A stretch of 12,330 bases of DNA from Brachybacterium sp. (GCA_027322375.1 DAHVRS010000214.1:1-12330), one strand, 5' to 3'. Counted from the stretch's first letter, positions 1-7,578 are shown. The notes: generated by a model not told the origin, from the letters alone. Made by a program: numbers and translations.

Positions 1-2951
1 GGCAGTCCGATCTGGTGCACGGTCCGCTCCCCCACCTGCAGCGGCACCATCCTCTCGGTGACCAGCACTCTCGCCTCGATCGCGTTGCGGGCGGAGATGA
101 TCGTGGCCCAGCCGTAGGGTTCGAGTCCGAGCTCCCCGGCGAGCTCCGGAGAGACCTCGCAGTACATCTCCGGCTGCAGCTCCGCGAGATAGGGCAGGAA
201 TCGGCTCATGCCCCCGGCGGTGTGGTGCTCGGTGATGCGGTAGGTGGTGAACACGTAGGGGTAGACGTCTCCGCCCGGCGCGGAGGCTCCCGGCGAGCTG
301 AGGTTGTCCTCGCTGCGGAAGGTGACCCGGGTGGGGTTGGACTGCTGGGTGTACAGCGGGTTCGGGATTCGTGACTCGGGGGCCTCGTAGTGGGTGGGCA
401 GCGGCCCGTCCACGAGTCCCGTCGGTGCGAACAGCCAGCCGCGGCCGTCGGGCTGCATGATGAACGCGTCGGTGCCGGCGAGGGCGGCGCCGCCGCCCTC
501 GGACGGGTCGCCCGGGTCCTCGGGACGCTTCGTGGCGGGGAAGTCGGGCACGTCCTTGCCGGTCCAGCGCCCGGCCTCCTCGTCCCACCACACCCACTTC
601 TTCCGCTCGCTCCAGGGCCTCCCCTGAGGGTCGGCGGAGGCGCGATTGTAGAGGATCCGGCGGTTCGCAGGCCAGGCCCAGCCCCACTCGGCGGCCGTCT
701 CGTCCTGCTCCTGGCCGGGGGTGCGGCGGCGGGCCTGGTTGATGCCGTCGGCGAAGACGCCGGCGTAGATCCAGCAGCCGCCGTCGGTGGTGCCGTCATC
801 GCGCATCTCGCCGAAGGAGGCGAGCGGCTGCCCGGCCTTCTCTCCGGTGAGGTGGCGGCCGTTGATCTCGGCGAGGACCGCCTCGGCGTGCGGGTCGCCG
901 TGCTCGTCCTCCGGATAGTCCCAGGTGAGGTCGAGGAGCGGCCTATCACGCGGGTCGGTGGAGCCTTCGAGCTTCTGACGGATCCGCTTGCCGAGCTGGT
1001 ACATGAACGCCAGATCGCTGCGGGCATCGCCCGGCGGGTCCACGGCCTTGTCGCGCCACTGCACCATGCGCTGCGTCTGAGTGAAGGAGCCGGCCTTCTC
1101 GGTGTGGTTCGCGGCGGGCAGGAAGAACATCTCCGTGCCGATCTCCTCCGGGGACAGCTCCCCGGACTCGATCTCGGGGCCGTCCTTCCAGAAGGTCGCG
1201 GACTCGATCATGTAGAAGTCCCGCACCACCATCCACTTCAGGTGGGTGAGCGCCAGGCGCTGCATGCGTCCGTTCGCGGAGCCGACGGCAGGGTTCTGGC
1301 CGAACAGGAAGTAGCCGTCCACCCCGCCCTCGAGCATCCGCGCGACGGTCTGGTAGGTGCCGTGCGCGCCGGTGAGACGGGGCAGGTGGTGGAAGCCCCA
1401 GTCGTTCTCCGCGGTGGCGTGCTCTCCCCACCAGGCCTTCAGCAGGTTGATCGTGTAAACGTCCGCGTCCGCCCAGAAGCCTTTCTGCTCCTTGCGCCCG
1501 ATCCCGCGGGTGAACTCCGCGAAGTCGTCCTGACCTGCCTTCGGCATCGGGAGATAGCCGGGCAGGATGTGGTAGAGCGTGGGGATGTCGGTGGAGCCCT
1601 GGATCGTGGCGTGGCCGCGCAGCGCCATGATGCCGCCACCGGGCCGGCCCATATTCCCCATGAGCAGCTGGAGCACGGAGGCGGTGCGGATCATCTGCGC
1701 GCCGCCCTGGTGCTGGGTCCAGCCCAGCGCGTAGGCGAACATCGTGGTCTTCTCCCGGCCTGATGCCTCGGCGATGGAGCTGGCGAGATACTCGAAGTCC
1801 TCCGGGGAGATGCCGCAGGTGGCCTGCACCATCTCGGGGGTGTAGCGGGCATAGTGGCGCCTGAGGATCTGGAAGACGGTGCGCGGGTGCTGCAGCGTCT
1901 CGTCCCGTTCGGGCAGGCCGCGCGCGAGGTCCTCCGCCTCCCCCTGGTAGGCCCAGGAGGAGGTGTCGTAGACGCCGGTCTCCGGGTCGTAGCCGGAGAA
2001 GAGGCCGTCCAGGTCCTCGGGGTCGCCGTACTCCTCGCTGATGAGAGTGGAGGCGTTGGTGTAGGCGCGGACGTACTCCTCGAAGTACAGCTCGTTCTCG
2101 AGCACATGCCGGATCACGCCGCCCAGCAGCACGATGTCGGTGCCGGCCCGGATGGGCAGGTGCCGGTCGGCGTTCGCGGAGGTGCGGGTGAAGCGAGGGT
2201 CGATGTGGATCACGCGCGCACCGCGGCGCCGCGCCTCGATCACCCACTGATAGGCGACCGGGTGCGCCTCCGCCATGTTCGAGCCCTCGATGATGATGAG
2301 GTCAGAGTTGGCGAAGTCCTGCACCGTATTCGTGGCACCGCCACGACCGAACGAGGCTCCCAGACCGGGAACCGTGGCGGAGTGTCATATGCGGGCCTGG
2401 TTCTCGATCTGGATCGCGCCCGCGGCGGTGAAGAACTTCTTGATCAGATAGTTCTCCTCGTTGTCGATGGTCGCGCCGCCGAGGCTGGCGATCCCCATCG
2501 TGCGCCGCAGCGGATGACCGTGCTCGTCCTCGTCCTCCCAGTGCTTGCGGCGGGCTTCGAGGAAGCGGTCCGCGATCATGTCCATCGCGGTGTCGAGATC
2601 GAGGTCCTCCCAGTCCGTCGCATAGGGGCGGCGGTAGCGAACCTTCGTCTCGCGGAGGTAGGAGTTGGCGAGCTGCTCGCTCGCGGCCCCCTTGGGGCAG
2701 AGCCGGCCGCGGGAGACCGGCGAGTTCGGGTTCCCCTCGATGTGGGAGACGCGCCCGTCCTCGGTGTAGATGCGCTGGGAGCAGCCGACGGCGCAGTACG
2801 GGCAGACGCTCTCGGCCATCCCGTCGGCCGAGTCGGTGCGCGAGCTGGTCGCGCGCGTGCGCGCCGAGGTGACCGCGGTGCCACGCCCGGTCCGGTCACC
2901 GCCGCGAAACTGCCGGAGGACCGGCCAGTCGAGAGGTGTGATGCGCGCCAT
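1..2951 (-). CDS. Selenocysteine-containing formate dehydrogenase, catalytic (alpha) subunit, 3'-truncated by window edge
   Basis: Molybdenum/tungsten bis-MGD formate dehydrogenase, which oxidises formate to CO2. The frame is open from the ATG at 2951 to the window edge (983 complete codons) except for one TGA at 2385-2387, codon 189. The residues around it read ENQARI-(TGA)-HSATVPGL, which aligns with the active-site NQAR-Sec-H of E. coli FdnG, so TGA is read as Sec189 followed by the conserved His190. The N-terminal [4Fe-4S] ligands are C50, C53, C57 and C85 (CPYC, VGC, LCPKG), with K87 in the usual place. GRGGATN, MAEAHPVAYQW and HIDPRFTRT after the Sec are typical molybdopterin-oxidoreductase segments. 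No Tat signal is present, so it is probably cytoplasmic. The start is chosen because the N-terminus MARITPLDWPVLRQ resembles actinobacterial homologues as I know them. The C-terminal molybdopterin-dinucleotide-binding part is begun, and roughly the last 5-10% is missing. No frameshift was found when I checked the codon register. Confidence 0.93.
2355..2387 (-). promoter_or_regulatory. Selenocysteine TGA codon plus bacterial SECIS hairpin
   Basis: The TGA is at 2387-2385 (minus strand). After an 11-nt spacer, GGUUCCC (2373-2367) pairs with GGGAGCC (2361-2355) over 7 positions, one of them a U-G wobble, closing the apical loop GGUCU (2366-2362). From memory, E. coli fdhF has the same GGUCU loop 18 nt after its UGA, and the distance here is also 18 nt. 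The SelB-Sec-tRNA complex binds such loops to deliver selenocysteine. The U that is bulged in E. coli (three nt before the loop) is present here but faces an A, so it may be paired. The hairpin lies within coding sequence, as is normal for bacterial SECIS elements. Confidence 0.85.
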
Positions 2952-2957
2952 GACCGC

Positions 2958-2963
2958 ATGGTA
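2958..2963 (-). promoter_or_regulatory. Candidate -10 element for a leaderless formate dehydrogenase transcript
   Basis: On the minus strand TACCAT occupies positions -12 to -7 relative to the A of the start ATG (2951), fitting the TAnnnT pattern of actinobacterial -10 boxes. No Shine-Dalgarno sequence is seen upstream of the ATG. This combination is typical of leaderless mRNAs. No good -35 hexamer was found 17-19 nt upstream, so the call rests on position alone. Confidence 0.35.
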
Positions 2964-3041
2964 TCAGCGCAGGTGCGGGGGCGGTGGCGCCTCGCGGAAG
3001 CTCGCCAGGACGTGCGGCGAACGGGGTCTGCAGCCGACGGG

Positions 3042-3413
3042 TCAGTCGTCGGCGGGCTGCTCGCCCGACTGCTCAGCGACGGCACCGGTATCGCGGATCC
3101 GTTCGTGGTGGCGGATCACCTCGGTGACGATGAAGCGCATGAACGCCTCCGCGAAGGTGGGGTCCAGTCCGGCGTCATCCGCGAGGGAGCGCAGGCGCGC
3201 GACCTGCTGAGCCTCGCGGTCAGGGTCTGCGGGTGGCAGTCCGTGCTCGGCCTTCAGCACGCCCACCCGCTGGGTGTGAGCGAAGCGCTCGGCGAGCAGG
3301 TGCACGAGGGCCGCGTCGATGTTGTCGATGCTGCGCCGCTCCTCGGCGAGGAGGACGCGGGCACGCTGGACCGCCTCCTCGCGGGATGCGGCCGCGGAAT
3401 CCGGTGCGCTCAT
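3042..3413 (-). CDS. Chorismate mutase, AroQ-class (type II) domain
   Basis: Small all-helical enzyme (123 aa) converting chorismate to prephenate, the branch point towards Phe and Tyr. The core (about residues 20-106) has the AroQ pattern: R26/R27 on helix 1, R43 in LLAERF, K54 in VGVLKAEHG and D65-R66-E67 in PDREAQQ, matching active-site positions R11, R28, K39, D48 and E52 of the E. coli enzyme. The position equivalent to Gln88 falls in EVIRHHERI and appears not to be Gln. The length is normal for a monofunctional enzyme. A short polar tail ([13 protein letters not shown]) follows the domain. The ATG overlaps the clpX stop (ATGA, 3410-3413), so it is probably co-transcribed and translationally coupled with clpX. 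A 90-nt gap separates it from the formate dehydrogenase gene. There is no signal peptide, unlike secreted *AroQ forms. Confidence 0.85.
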   Translation of the reverse strand: MSAPDSAAASREEAVQRARVLLAEERRSIDNIDAALVHLLAERFAHTQRVGVLKAEHGLPPADPDREAQQVARLRSLADDAGLDPTFAEAFMRFIVTEVIRHHERIRDTGAVAEQSGEQPADD

Positions 3414-4753
3414 GCGCTCTGCTCCTGGCGGCCGGTGCCCTCGGCACGGTCCGCGTCCTTGCCGGTGAGCATGAGCGGGGCACGGCCCTCGATGACCACG
3501 CCCTCGGTGATGACCACCTTGACGACGTCATCGCGGGAGGGGACCTCGAACATCACCGGCTGCAGCGCCTCCTCGAGGATCGCGCGCAGGCCGCGCGCAC
3601 CGGTCTCCCGCTCGATCGCGCGCTCGGCGATCGCCTCGAGGGCGCTGCGCTCGAAGTCGAGCTCCACGCCGTCCAGCGCGAACATCTTCTGATACTGCTT
3701 GACGAGCGCGTTGCGGGGCTCGGTGAGGATCGTGATGAGCGCGTCGCGGTCCAGGTCGGAGACGCTCGTGATGACCGGGAGGCGGCCGATGAACTCGGGG
3801 ATCAGGCCGAACTTCAGCAGGTCCTCGGGCAGGAGCTTGCCGTAGAGCTCCTGCTGCTCGAGCGGGGAGTGCAGCTCGGAGCCGAAGCCGATGCCGCGCT
3901 TGCCGATCCGCGAGCCGATGATGTCCTCGATGCCGGCGAAGGCGCCTGCAACGATGAACAGCACGTTCGTGGTGTCGATCTGGATGAACTCCTGGTGCGG
4001 ATGCTTGCGCCCGCCCTGGGGCGGCACCGCCGCGACCGTGCCCTCGAGGATCTTCAGCAGCGCCTGCTGCACGCCCTCGCCGGAGACGTCACGGGTGATC
4101 GAGGGGTTCTCGGCCTTGCGACCGATCTTGTCCACCTCGTCGATGTAGATGATGCCGCGCTCGGCCTTCTTGACGTCGTAGTCCGCGGCCTGCAGCAGCT
4201 TCAGCAGGATGTTCTCGACGTCCTCGCCCACGTAGCCGGCCTCGGTCAGCGCAGTCGCGTCCGCCATCGCGAAGGGCACGTCGAGCATGCGCGCGAGGGT
4301 CTGGGCGAGGTAGGTCTTGCCGCAGCCGGTGGGGCCCACCAGCATGACGTTGGACTTCGCGACCTCGACCTCGTCGGGCTTCTCCGCGTCCGCCTCCTCG
4401 GCGAGCGCGGCGGCGGCGCTGCGCGCGGGCGAGGCGGAGTCCTCGGCGTCCTGCGCGCGCAGGCGCTTGTAGTGGTTGTAGACGGCGACCGACAGTGCGC
4501 GCTTGGCGGGATCCTGGCCGATCACGTACTCGCCCAGGAACCCGAAGATCTCCTGCGGGGTGGGCAGGGCCGTCTGCTCCTCGGCGGCGGGCTGGGCGGC
4601 CTGGATCTCCTCGGCGATGATCTCGTTGCACAGCTCGATGCACTCTTCGCAGATGTACACCCCCGGGCCCGAGATCAGGCGCTCGACCTGCTTCTGCGAT
4701 TTGCCGCAGAAGGAGCACTTGAAAACGTCACCGTTCTCGCTCGTCCGTGCCAC
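3410..4753 (-). CDS. clpX: ATP-dependent Clp protease ATP-binding subunit ClpX
   Basis: AAA+ unfoldase that feeds tagged or misfolded proteins into the ClpP chamber (447 aa, cytoplasmic). The N-terminal zinc-binding domain has C13, C16, C35 and C38. Other features are Walker A GPTGCGKT (140-147), pore loop GYVG (173-176), Walker [11 protein letters not shown] (201-210), RKH loop (249-251), the IGFG ClpP-docking loop (288-291) and sensor-2 GARGLR (385-390). All key ClpX elements are intact. The start is GTG at 4753, preceded by a GGAGGAGGAG purine run. Residues about 101-131 form an Ala/Glu/Asp-rich insertion before the AAA+ core, making the protein some 20 aa longer than E. coli ClpX (424 aa). 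It is downstream of clpP2 on the same strand, with a 180-nt gap containing a palindrome. Confidence 0.97.
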   Translation of the reverse strand: MARTSENGDVFKCSFCGKSQKQVERLISGPGVYICEECIELCNEIIAEEIQAAQPAAEEQTALPTPQEIFGFLGEYVIGQDPAKRALSVAVYNHYKRLRAQDAEDSASPARSAAAALAEEADAEKPDEVEVAKSNVMLVGPTGCGKTYLAQTLARMLDVPFAMADATALTEAGYVGEDVENILLKLLQAADYDVKKAERGIIYIDEVDKIGRKAENPSITRDVSGEGVQQALLKILEGTVAAVPPQGGRKHPHQEFIQIDTTNVLFIVAGAFAGIEDIIGSRIGKRGIGFGSELHSPLEQQELYGKLLPEDLLKFGLIPEFIGRLPVITSVSDLDRDALITILTEPRNALVKQYQKMFALDGVELDFERSALEAIAERAIERETGARGLRAILEEALQPVMFEVPSRDDVVKVVITEGVVIEGRAPLMLTGKDADRAEGTGRQEQSA

Positions 4754-4857
4754 AGCTCTCCTCCTCCTCGGCGCTCAGCTCCTGTCAGCCTACCTGCCGC
4801 TCCCCCGCGGGATCGCGGAGGCTCGCGGAGGGTGACGCTGGGTTCCCTCCGTTGCAG

Positions 4858-4893
4858 TGCAGGGCGTTGCGGGAGCTCCCGCAACGCCCTGCA
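4858..4893 (-). terminator. Perfect 36-nt palindrome between clpP2 and clpX (terminator or attenuator)
   Basis: Positions 4858-4875 (TGCAGGGCGTTGCGGGAG) are the exact reverse complement of 4876-4893, with no spacer. The arms are 18 bp and the folded RNA would have a minimal loop around GAGCTC. The site lies 41 nt after the clpP2 stop and about 100 nt before the clpX start. No U-tract follows in the minus direction, so it may be an inefficient terminator, an mRNA-stabilising or attenuating hairpin, or a protein-binding site. It could set a clpP to clpX expression ratio, which is inference. Confidence 0.55.
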
Positions 4894-4933
4894 TGCGATG
4901 GTTCTCCGGTCCGCGAGACGGACCGGCGTGGCC

Positions 4934-5626
4934 TCAGCGGCCGAGCGCCGGACGCGTCTCCTTGCGGGACTCCAGCACCTGGTCGACCAGGCCGTACTCG
5001 AGCGCCGCCTGCGCGGTGAGGATCTTGTCGCGCTCGATGTCCTTGCTGATCTGCTCCTTGGACCGACCGGAGTGGTGGGCCAGGGTCTCCTCGAGCCACT
5101 CGCGCATGCGCATGATCTCGTTGGCCTGGATCTCCAGGTCGGAGGCCTGACCGCCGCCGCCCTCGCCGCCCATGGCGGGCTGGTGGATGAGGATGCGGGC
5201 GTTGGGCAGGGCGAGTCGCTTGCCCGGCGCGCCGGCGGCCAGCAGCACCGCGGCGGCGGAGGCCGCCTGGCCGAGGCACACGGTGGTGACCTCGGGCTTG
5301 ATGTACTGCATCGTGTCGTAGATCGCGGTCAGCGCCGTGAAGGAGCCGCCGGGGCTGTTGATGTACAGCGTGATGTCGCGGTCGGGGTCCTGGGACTCGA
5401 GCACGAGCAGCTGCGCCATGACGTCGTCGGCCGAGGCGTCATCGACCTGGACGCCCAGGAAGATGATGCGGTCCTCGAACAGCTTGGTGTACGGGTCCTG
5501 GCGCTTGAAGCCGTAGGCGGTGCGCTCCTCGTACTGCGGCAGCACGTAGCGGGAGGAGGGCATGGGCGCCTGGGCGCCGGCCCGGCCGAGGGGCAGCGCG
5601 CCGAAGGGGCGGGGATCGAAGGTCAC
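4934..5626 (-). CDS. clpP2: ATP-dependent Clp protease proteolytic subunit 2
   Basis: Serine peptidase ring subunit, 230 aa. In actinobacteria ClpP1 and ClpP2 form mixed tetradecamers docked to ClpX or ClpC. The catalytic triad is S123 in GQAASAAA, H148 in ILIHQP and D200 in [13 protein letters not shown] (88-95) is the oxyanion/substrate strand. The GTG at 5626 is preferred because AAGGAG lies 5 nt upstream (5632-5637), the same leader as clpP1. An internal ATG at 5563 (MPSSRYVLP, residue 22) would remove the poorly conserved N-terminus and may match the mature protein. A glycine-rich stretch (GGEGGGGQ, 153-160) adds about three residues between His and Asp relative to ClpP1. It lies 43 nt downstream of clpP1. 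Confidence 0.95.
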   Translation of the reverse strand: MTFDPRPFGALPLGRAGAQAPMPSSRYVLPQYEERTAYGFKRQDPYTKLFEDRIIFLGVQVDDASADDVMAQLLVLESQDPDRDITLYINSPGGSFTALTAIYDTMQYIKPEVTTVCLGQAASAAAVLLAAGAPGKRLALPNARILIHQPAMGGEGGGGQASDLEIQANEIMRMREWLEETLAHHSGRSKEQISKDIERDKILTAQAALEYGLVDQVLESRKETRPALGR

Positions 5627-5669
5627 GGGGTCTCCTTGCGTGAAGGTGTCGATGAGGTCCGGGGCGCGG

Positions 5670-6302
5670 TCAGTCGTCGGTGCCGCCGCCGCCGGTGACG
5701 TCGCCGGAGCCGCGCACGATCTTGTCGATGAAGCCGTACTCGAGAGCTTCATCAGCCGTGAACCACTTGTCGCGGTCCGAGTCGGCGGTGATCTGCTCGA
5801 CGCTCTTGCCCGTCTGCTCCGCGATCAGCTCCGCGAGGGTGCGCTTCATGGAGAGGATGAGCTCCGCCTGGATCTTGATGTCCGTCGCGGTGCCGCCCAG
5901 GCCGCCCAGCGGCTGGTGCATGAGCACGCGGGTGTGCGGGGTCGCGTAGCGCTTGCCCTTCGCGCCGGAGGAGAGCAGGAACTGCCCCATGGACGCAGCC
6001 ATGCCCATGCCGACCGTGACCACGTCCGGCTTCACGAACTGCATCGTGTCGTAGATGGCCATGCCGGCGGTGATGGAGCCGCCGGGGCTGTTGATGTAGA
6101 GGTAGATGTCCTCGTCAGGATCCTCCGCCGCGAGCAGCAGCAGCTTCGAGCAGATCGCGTTGGCGTTCTCGTCACGCACCTCGGAGCCGAGCCACACGAT
6201 GCGCTCCTGCAAGAGGCGCTGGTAGACATTGTCGTTCAGGCCCATCGGGGTGTCGCCGCCCGCGTTGCGGGGCGGAGAGGTCTGAGTGCTCTGAGAGGAC
6301 AC
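5670..6302 (-). CDS. clpP1: ATP-dependent Clp protease proteolytic subunit 1
   Basis: Serine peptidase of the ClpP family, 210 aa and first gene of the clpP1-clpP2-clpX block. The triad is S104 in GMAASMG, H129 in VLMHQPLGG and D178 in DSDRDKW. The spacing (25 and 49 residues) matches E. coli ClpP S97/H122/D171. [23 protein letters not shown] (68-90) is the classic ClpP strand and helix. The GTG start at 6302 is supported by AAGGAG 5 nt upstream (6308-6313). About 22 N-terminal residues precede the conserved core and are probably a processed propeptide, as known for this family. Expression is likely from a promoter directly upstream (-10 at 6339-6344), possibly ClgR-activated. Confidence 0.96.
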   Translation of the reverse strand: MSSQSTQTSPPRNAGGDTPMGLNDNVYQRLLQERIVWLGSEVRDENANAICSKLLLLAAEDPDEDIYLYINSPGGSITAGMAIYDTMQFVKPDVVTVGMGMAASMGQFLLSSGAKGKRYATPHTRVLMHQPLGGLGGTATDIKIQAELILSMKRTLAELIAEQTGKSVEQITADSDRDKWFTADEALEYGFIDKIVRGSGDVTGGGGTDD

Positions 6303-6338
6303 GGGGTCTCCTTCATGCCGGTGGTCGTCGATGCCACG

Positions 6339-6344
6339 ACTCTA
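6339..6344 (-). promoter_or_regulatory. Candidate -10 box for clpP1
   Basis: Minus-strand TAGAGT fits TAnnnT. It would place a transcription start near 6332 and give a leader of about 30 nt containing the AAGGAG ribosome binding site. No convincing -35 hexamer precedes it at 17 nt, which is typical of activator-dependent promoters. The ClgR-like palindrome at 6373-6389 would be centred near -49. Confidence 0.4.
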
Positions 6345-6372
6345 GGCGCTGGAAGGGGGCCCCGCGCACCCT

Positions 6373-6412
6373 GTTCGCCGCAGGCGCACTGCCAGCATCC
6401 GCCGCAGGCGCA
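6373..6412 (-). promoter_or_regulatory. Tandem CGC-N5-GCG sites, candidate ClgR operator
   Basis: GTTCGC-CGCAG-GCGCAC (6373-6389) is close to the GTTCGC-N5-GCGAAC palindrome described for ClgR, the activator of clp genes in actinobacteria. It differs from that palindrome at one outer position. A second copy of the core, GCCGCAGGCGCA, recurs exactly 24 bp away (6377-6388 and 6401-6412) but lacks the outer GTT arm. Position relative to the clpP1 -10 box suits an activator. The assignment rests on my memory of the motif. Confidence 0.4.
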
Positions 6413-6564
6413 GCACCGTCGGCAGTCACTCTCTGCACGCGCTGGCACTGCCGCTCGTGTGCGCCAGCTCCCCGCGATCGTCAAGTCAGGGCGCGTTCGG
6501 GTCACGACCTCCCACTGGTCGGTAAAGACCCTCCCAAGAACCCGGACCGGCTCTGCCAACGGGC

Positions 6565-6594
6565 GTGACCGGACGCCGGGGACTCTCTTAGCGT
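6565..6594 (+). promoter_or_regulatory. Candidate promoter of the NlpC/P60 hydrolase gene
   Basis: GTGACC (6565-6570) resembles TTGACA at four of six positions. TAGCGT (6589-6594) fits the TAnnnT -10 pattern, with 18 nt between them. Transcription would start near 6601, giving a 5' leader of about 100 nt before the ATG at 6703. The leader is long enough to hold a regulatory fold, but I could not recognise a known riboswitch in it. Confidence 0.35.
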
Positions 6595-6702
6595 GGAGCC
6601 ATCGCCCCGCACGGCACCTTCGCCAATCGCCGGTGGCCGCCCATGCCAGAGCAGTACAGCCCGGAGAACCCGCCCGGGATCGGAAGGAACGAACCGCACA
6701 CC

Positions 6703-7524
6703 ATGGCTCAGCACAACACGCACCGCATCCCCGGCCGCGCCCAGCTCCCCACCCACCACGCACAGCGCGCAGCCCGCGGCCTCGGTGGCGCAGCGGTCCT
6801 CGGCACTGTCGTCCTCGGCACCGCCTTCGCCGGCAGTGCCGCGCAGGCCGCTCCGGCCACCACTCCCGCCGCGACCCCCGCCGCCGCGCAGGCTGCCCAG
6901 GTGCCGGCCGCGACCACCGCCCCCTCGGCGGTCCTCGACTCCACCCAGAAGCTCCGCTGGGGCTCCCGCGGCGCTGCCGTGAAGGACCTCCAGTCCGCGC
7001 TCAACGACAACGGTGCGAACCTCGTCGTCGACGGCGTCTTCGGCAAGCGCACCCACGCCGCGGTGAAGAGCTACCAGAGCTCGCACGGCCTCAGCGTCGA
7101 CGGTGTCGTCGGCCCGCAGACCCGCGGCGCGCTCAACGGCGGTGTCGCCACCGGTGGTGCCTCGGCCCCGACCTCGTCCTCCTCCTCGAGCAGCGGCTCC
7201 ACGATCGTGAACGCGGCCGAGTCCGCGCTCGGCACCCCCTACCGCTGGGGCGGCTCCTCGCTCTCCGGCATGGACTGCTCGGGCCTGGTGAACTACGCCT
7301 ACAACGCCGCGGGCATCTCGATCCCCCGCACCTCCAGCCAGATCGCCAACGGCGGCCGCTGGATCTCCCAGTCCCAGGCGCAGCCCGGCGACATCGTCGC
7401 CTGGTCCGGCCACGTCGCGATCTGCGCCGGCAACGGCCAGATCATCGACGCCTCCGGCTCCAAGCAGCGTGTCGTCAAGCGCGCCATCTGGGGCAACCCG
7501 ATCGGCTTCGTGACCTACCGCTGA
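6703..7524 (+). CDS. Secreted peptidoglycan endopeptidase: PG-binding domain plus NlpC/P60
   Basis: Probable cell-wall hydrolase cleaving within the stem peptide (typically D-Glu to diamino acid), 273 aa. A Sec/Tat-like signal peptide covers residues 1-49: an Arg-containing n-region, a hydrophobic core AVLGTVVLGTAF, and cleavage predicted after AQA. An Ala/Pro/Thr linker follows (50-80). A PG_binding_1 domain (about 83-146) has the paired VVDGVFG and SVDGVVGPQT segments. A Ser-rich linker (156-166) leads to NlpC/P60 (about 168-273) with catalytic C192 in MDCSGLV and H237 in SGHVAI. The start at 6703 is chosen because the signal peptide is then compact. GGAAGGA (6682-6688) is the only Shine-Dalgarno-like site, and its 14-nt spacing is long. 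An upstream in-frame ATG at 6643 would add 20 residues without a better site. It sits alone between clpP1 and tig and is terminated by its own hairpin. Confidence 0.92.
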   Translation: MAQHNTHRIPGRAQLPTHHAQRAARGLGGAAVLGTVVLGTAFAGSAAQAAPATTPAATPAAAQAAQVPAATTAPSAVLDSTQKLRWGSRGAAVKDLQSALNDNGANLVVDGVFGKRTHAAVKSYQSSHGLSVDGVVGPQTRGALNGGVATGGASAPTSSSSSSSGSTIVNAAESALGTPYRWGGSSLSGMDCSGLVNYAYNAAGISIPRTSSQIANGGRWISQSQAQPGDIVAWSGHVAICAGNGQIIDASGSKQRVVKRAIWGNPIGFVTYR

Positions 7525-7545
7525 GCCACCCGCTCACCGGTCCAC

Positions 7546-7578
7546 GGCCCGGCTTCCCGCAAGGGAAGCCGGGCCGTT
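7546..7578 (+). terminator. Rho-independent-type terminator after the NlpC/P60 gene
   Basis: GGCCCGGCTTCCC (7546-7558) pairs perfectly with 7563-7575 across a GCAA (GNRA) tetraloop. It is followed by GTTCCCGTTCCC, a weak T-rich tail. It begins 21 nt after the stop codon. The 13-bp perfect stem is very stable. Confidence 0.85.

Larger units (their letters stand above)
6303..6702. other. Divergent intergenic region, clpP1 / NlpC-P60 gene
   Basis: This 400-nt stretch has no credible gene. Its left part holds the clpP1 leader, -10 box and CGC-N5-GCG repeats. Its right part holds a plus-strand promoter candidate and a leader of about 100 nt for the peptidoglycan hydrolase gene. The middle (6413-6560) shows only short weak inverted repeats, such as GCTGGC at 6441-6446 against GCCAGC at 6463-6468. 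Confidence 0.6.

Noticed and set aside
2385..2387. TGA as a nonsense mutation making fdh a pseudogene
   Set aside because: The stop lies exactly at the catalytic Sec position, is followed by a SECIS hairpin with correct spacing, and the remaining frame shows no other lesion.
1854..5698. Very long plus-strand open frames antisense to fdh, clpX and clpP2
   Set aside because: They mirror the codon register of well-recognised minus-strand genes, have low-complexity Arg/Gly/Leu/Val composition and no family motifs. This is the expected effect of high GC at third positions.
6441..6468. GCTGGC/GCCAGC inverted repeat as an operator or terminator
   Set aside because: Only 6 bp arms with a 16-nt loop, which is expected by chance in GC-rich DNA.
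6595..6702. c-di-AMP (ydaO/yuaA) riboswitch upstream of the NlpC/P60 gene
   Set aside because: The setting is right, but I could not find the conserved CCCGUCAGCU-type segment or the GGGGUGAA element. Left as a question for covariance-model search.
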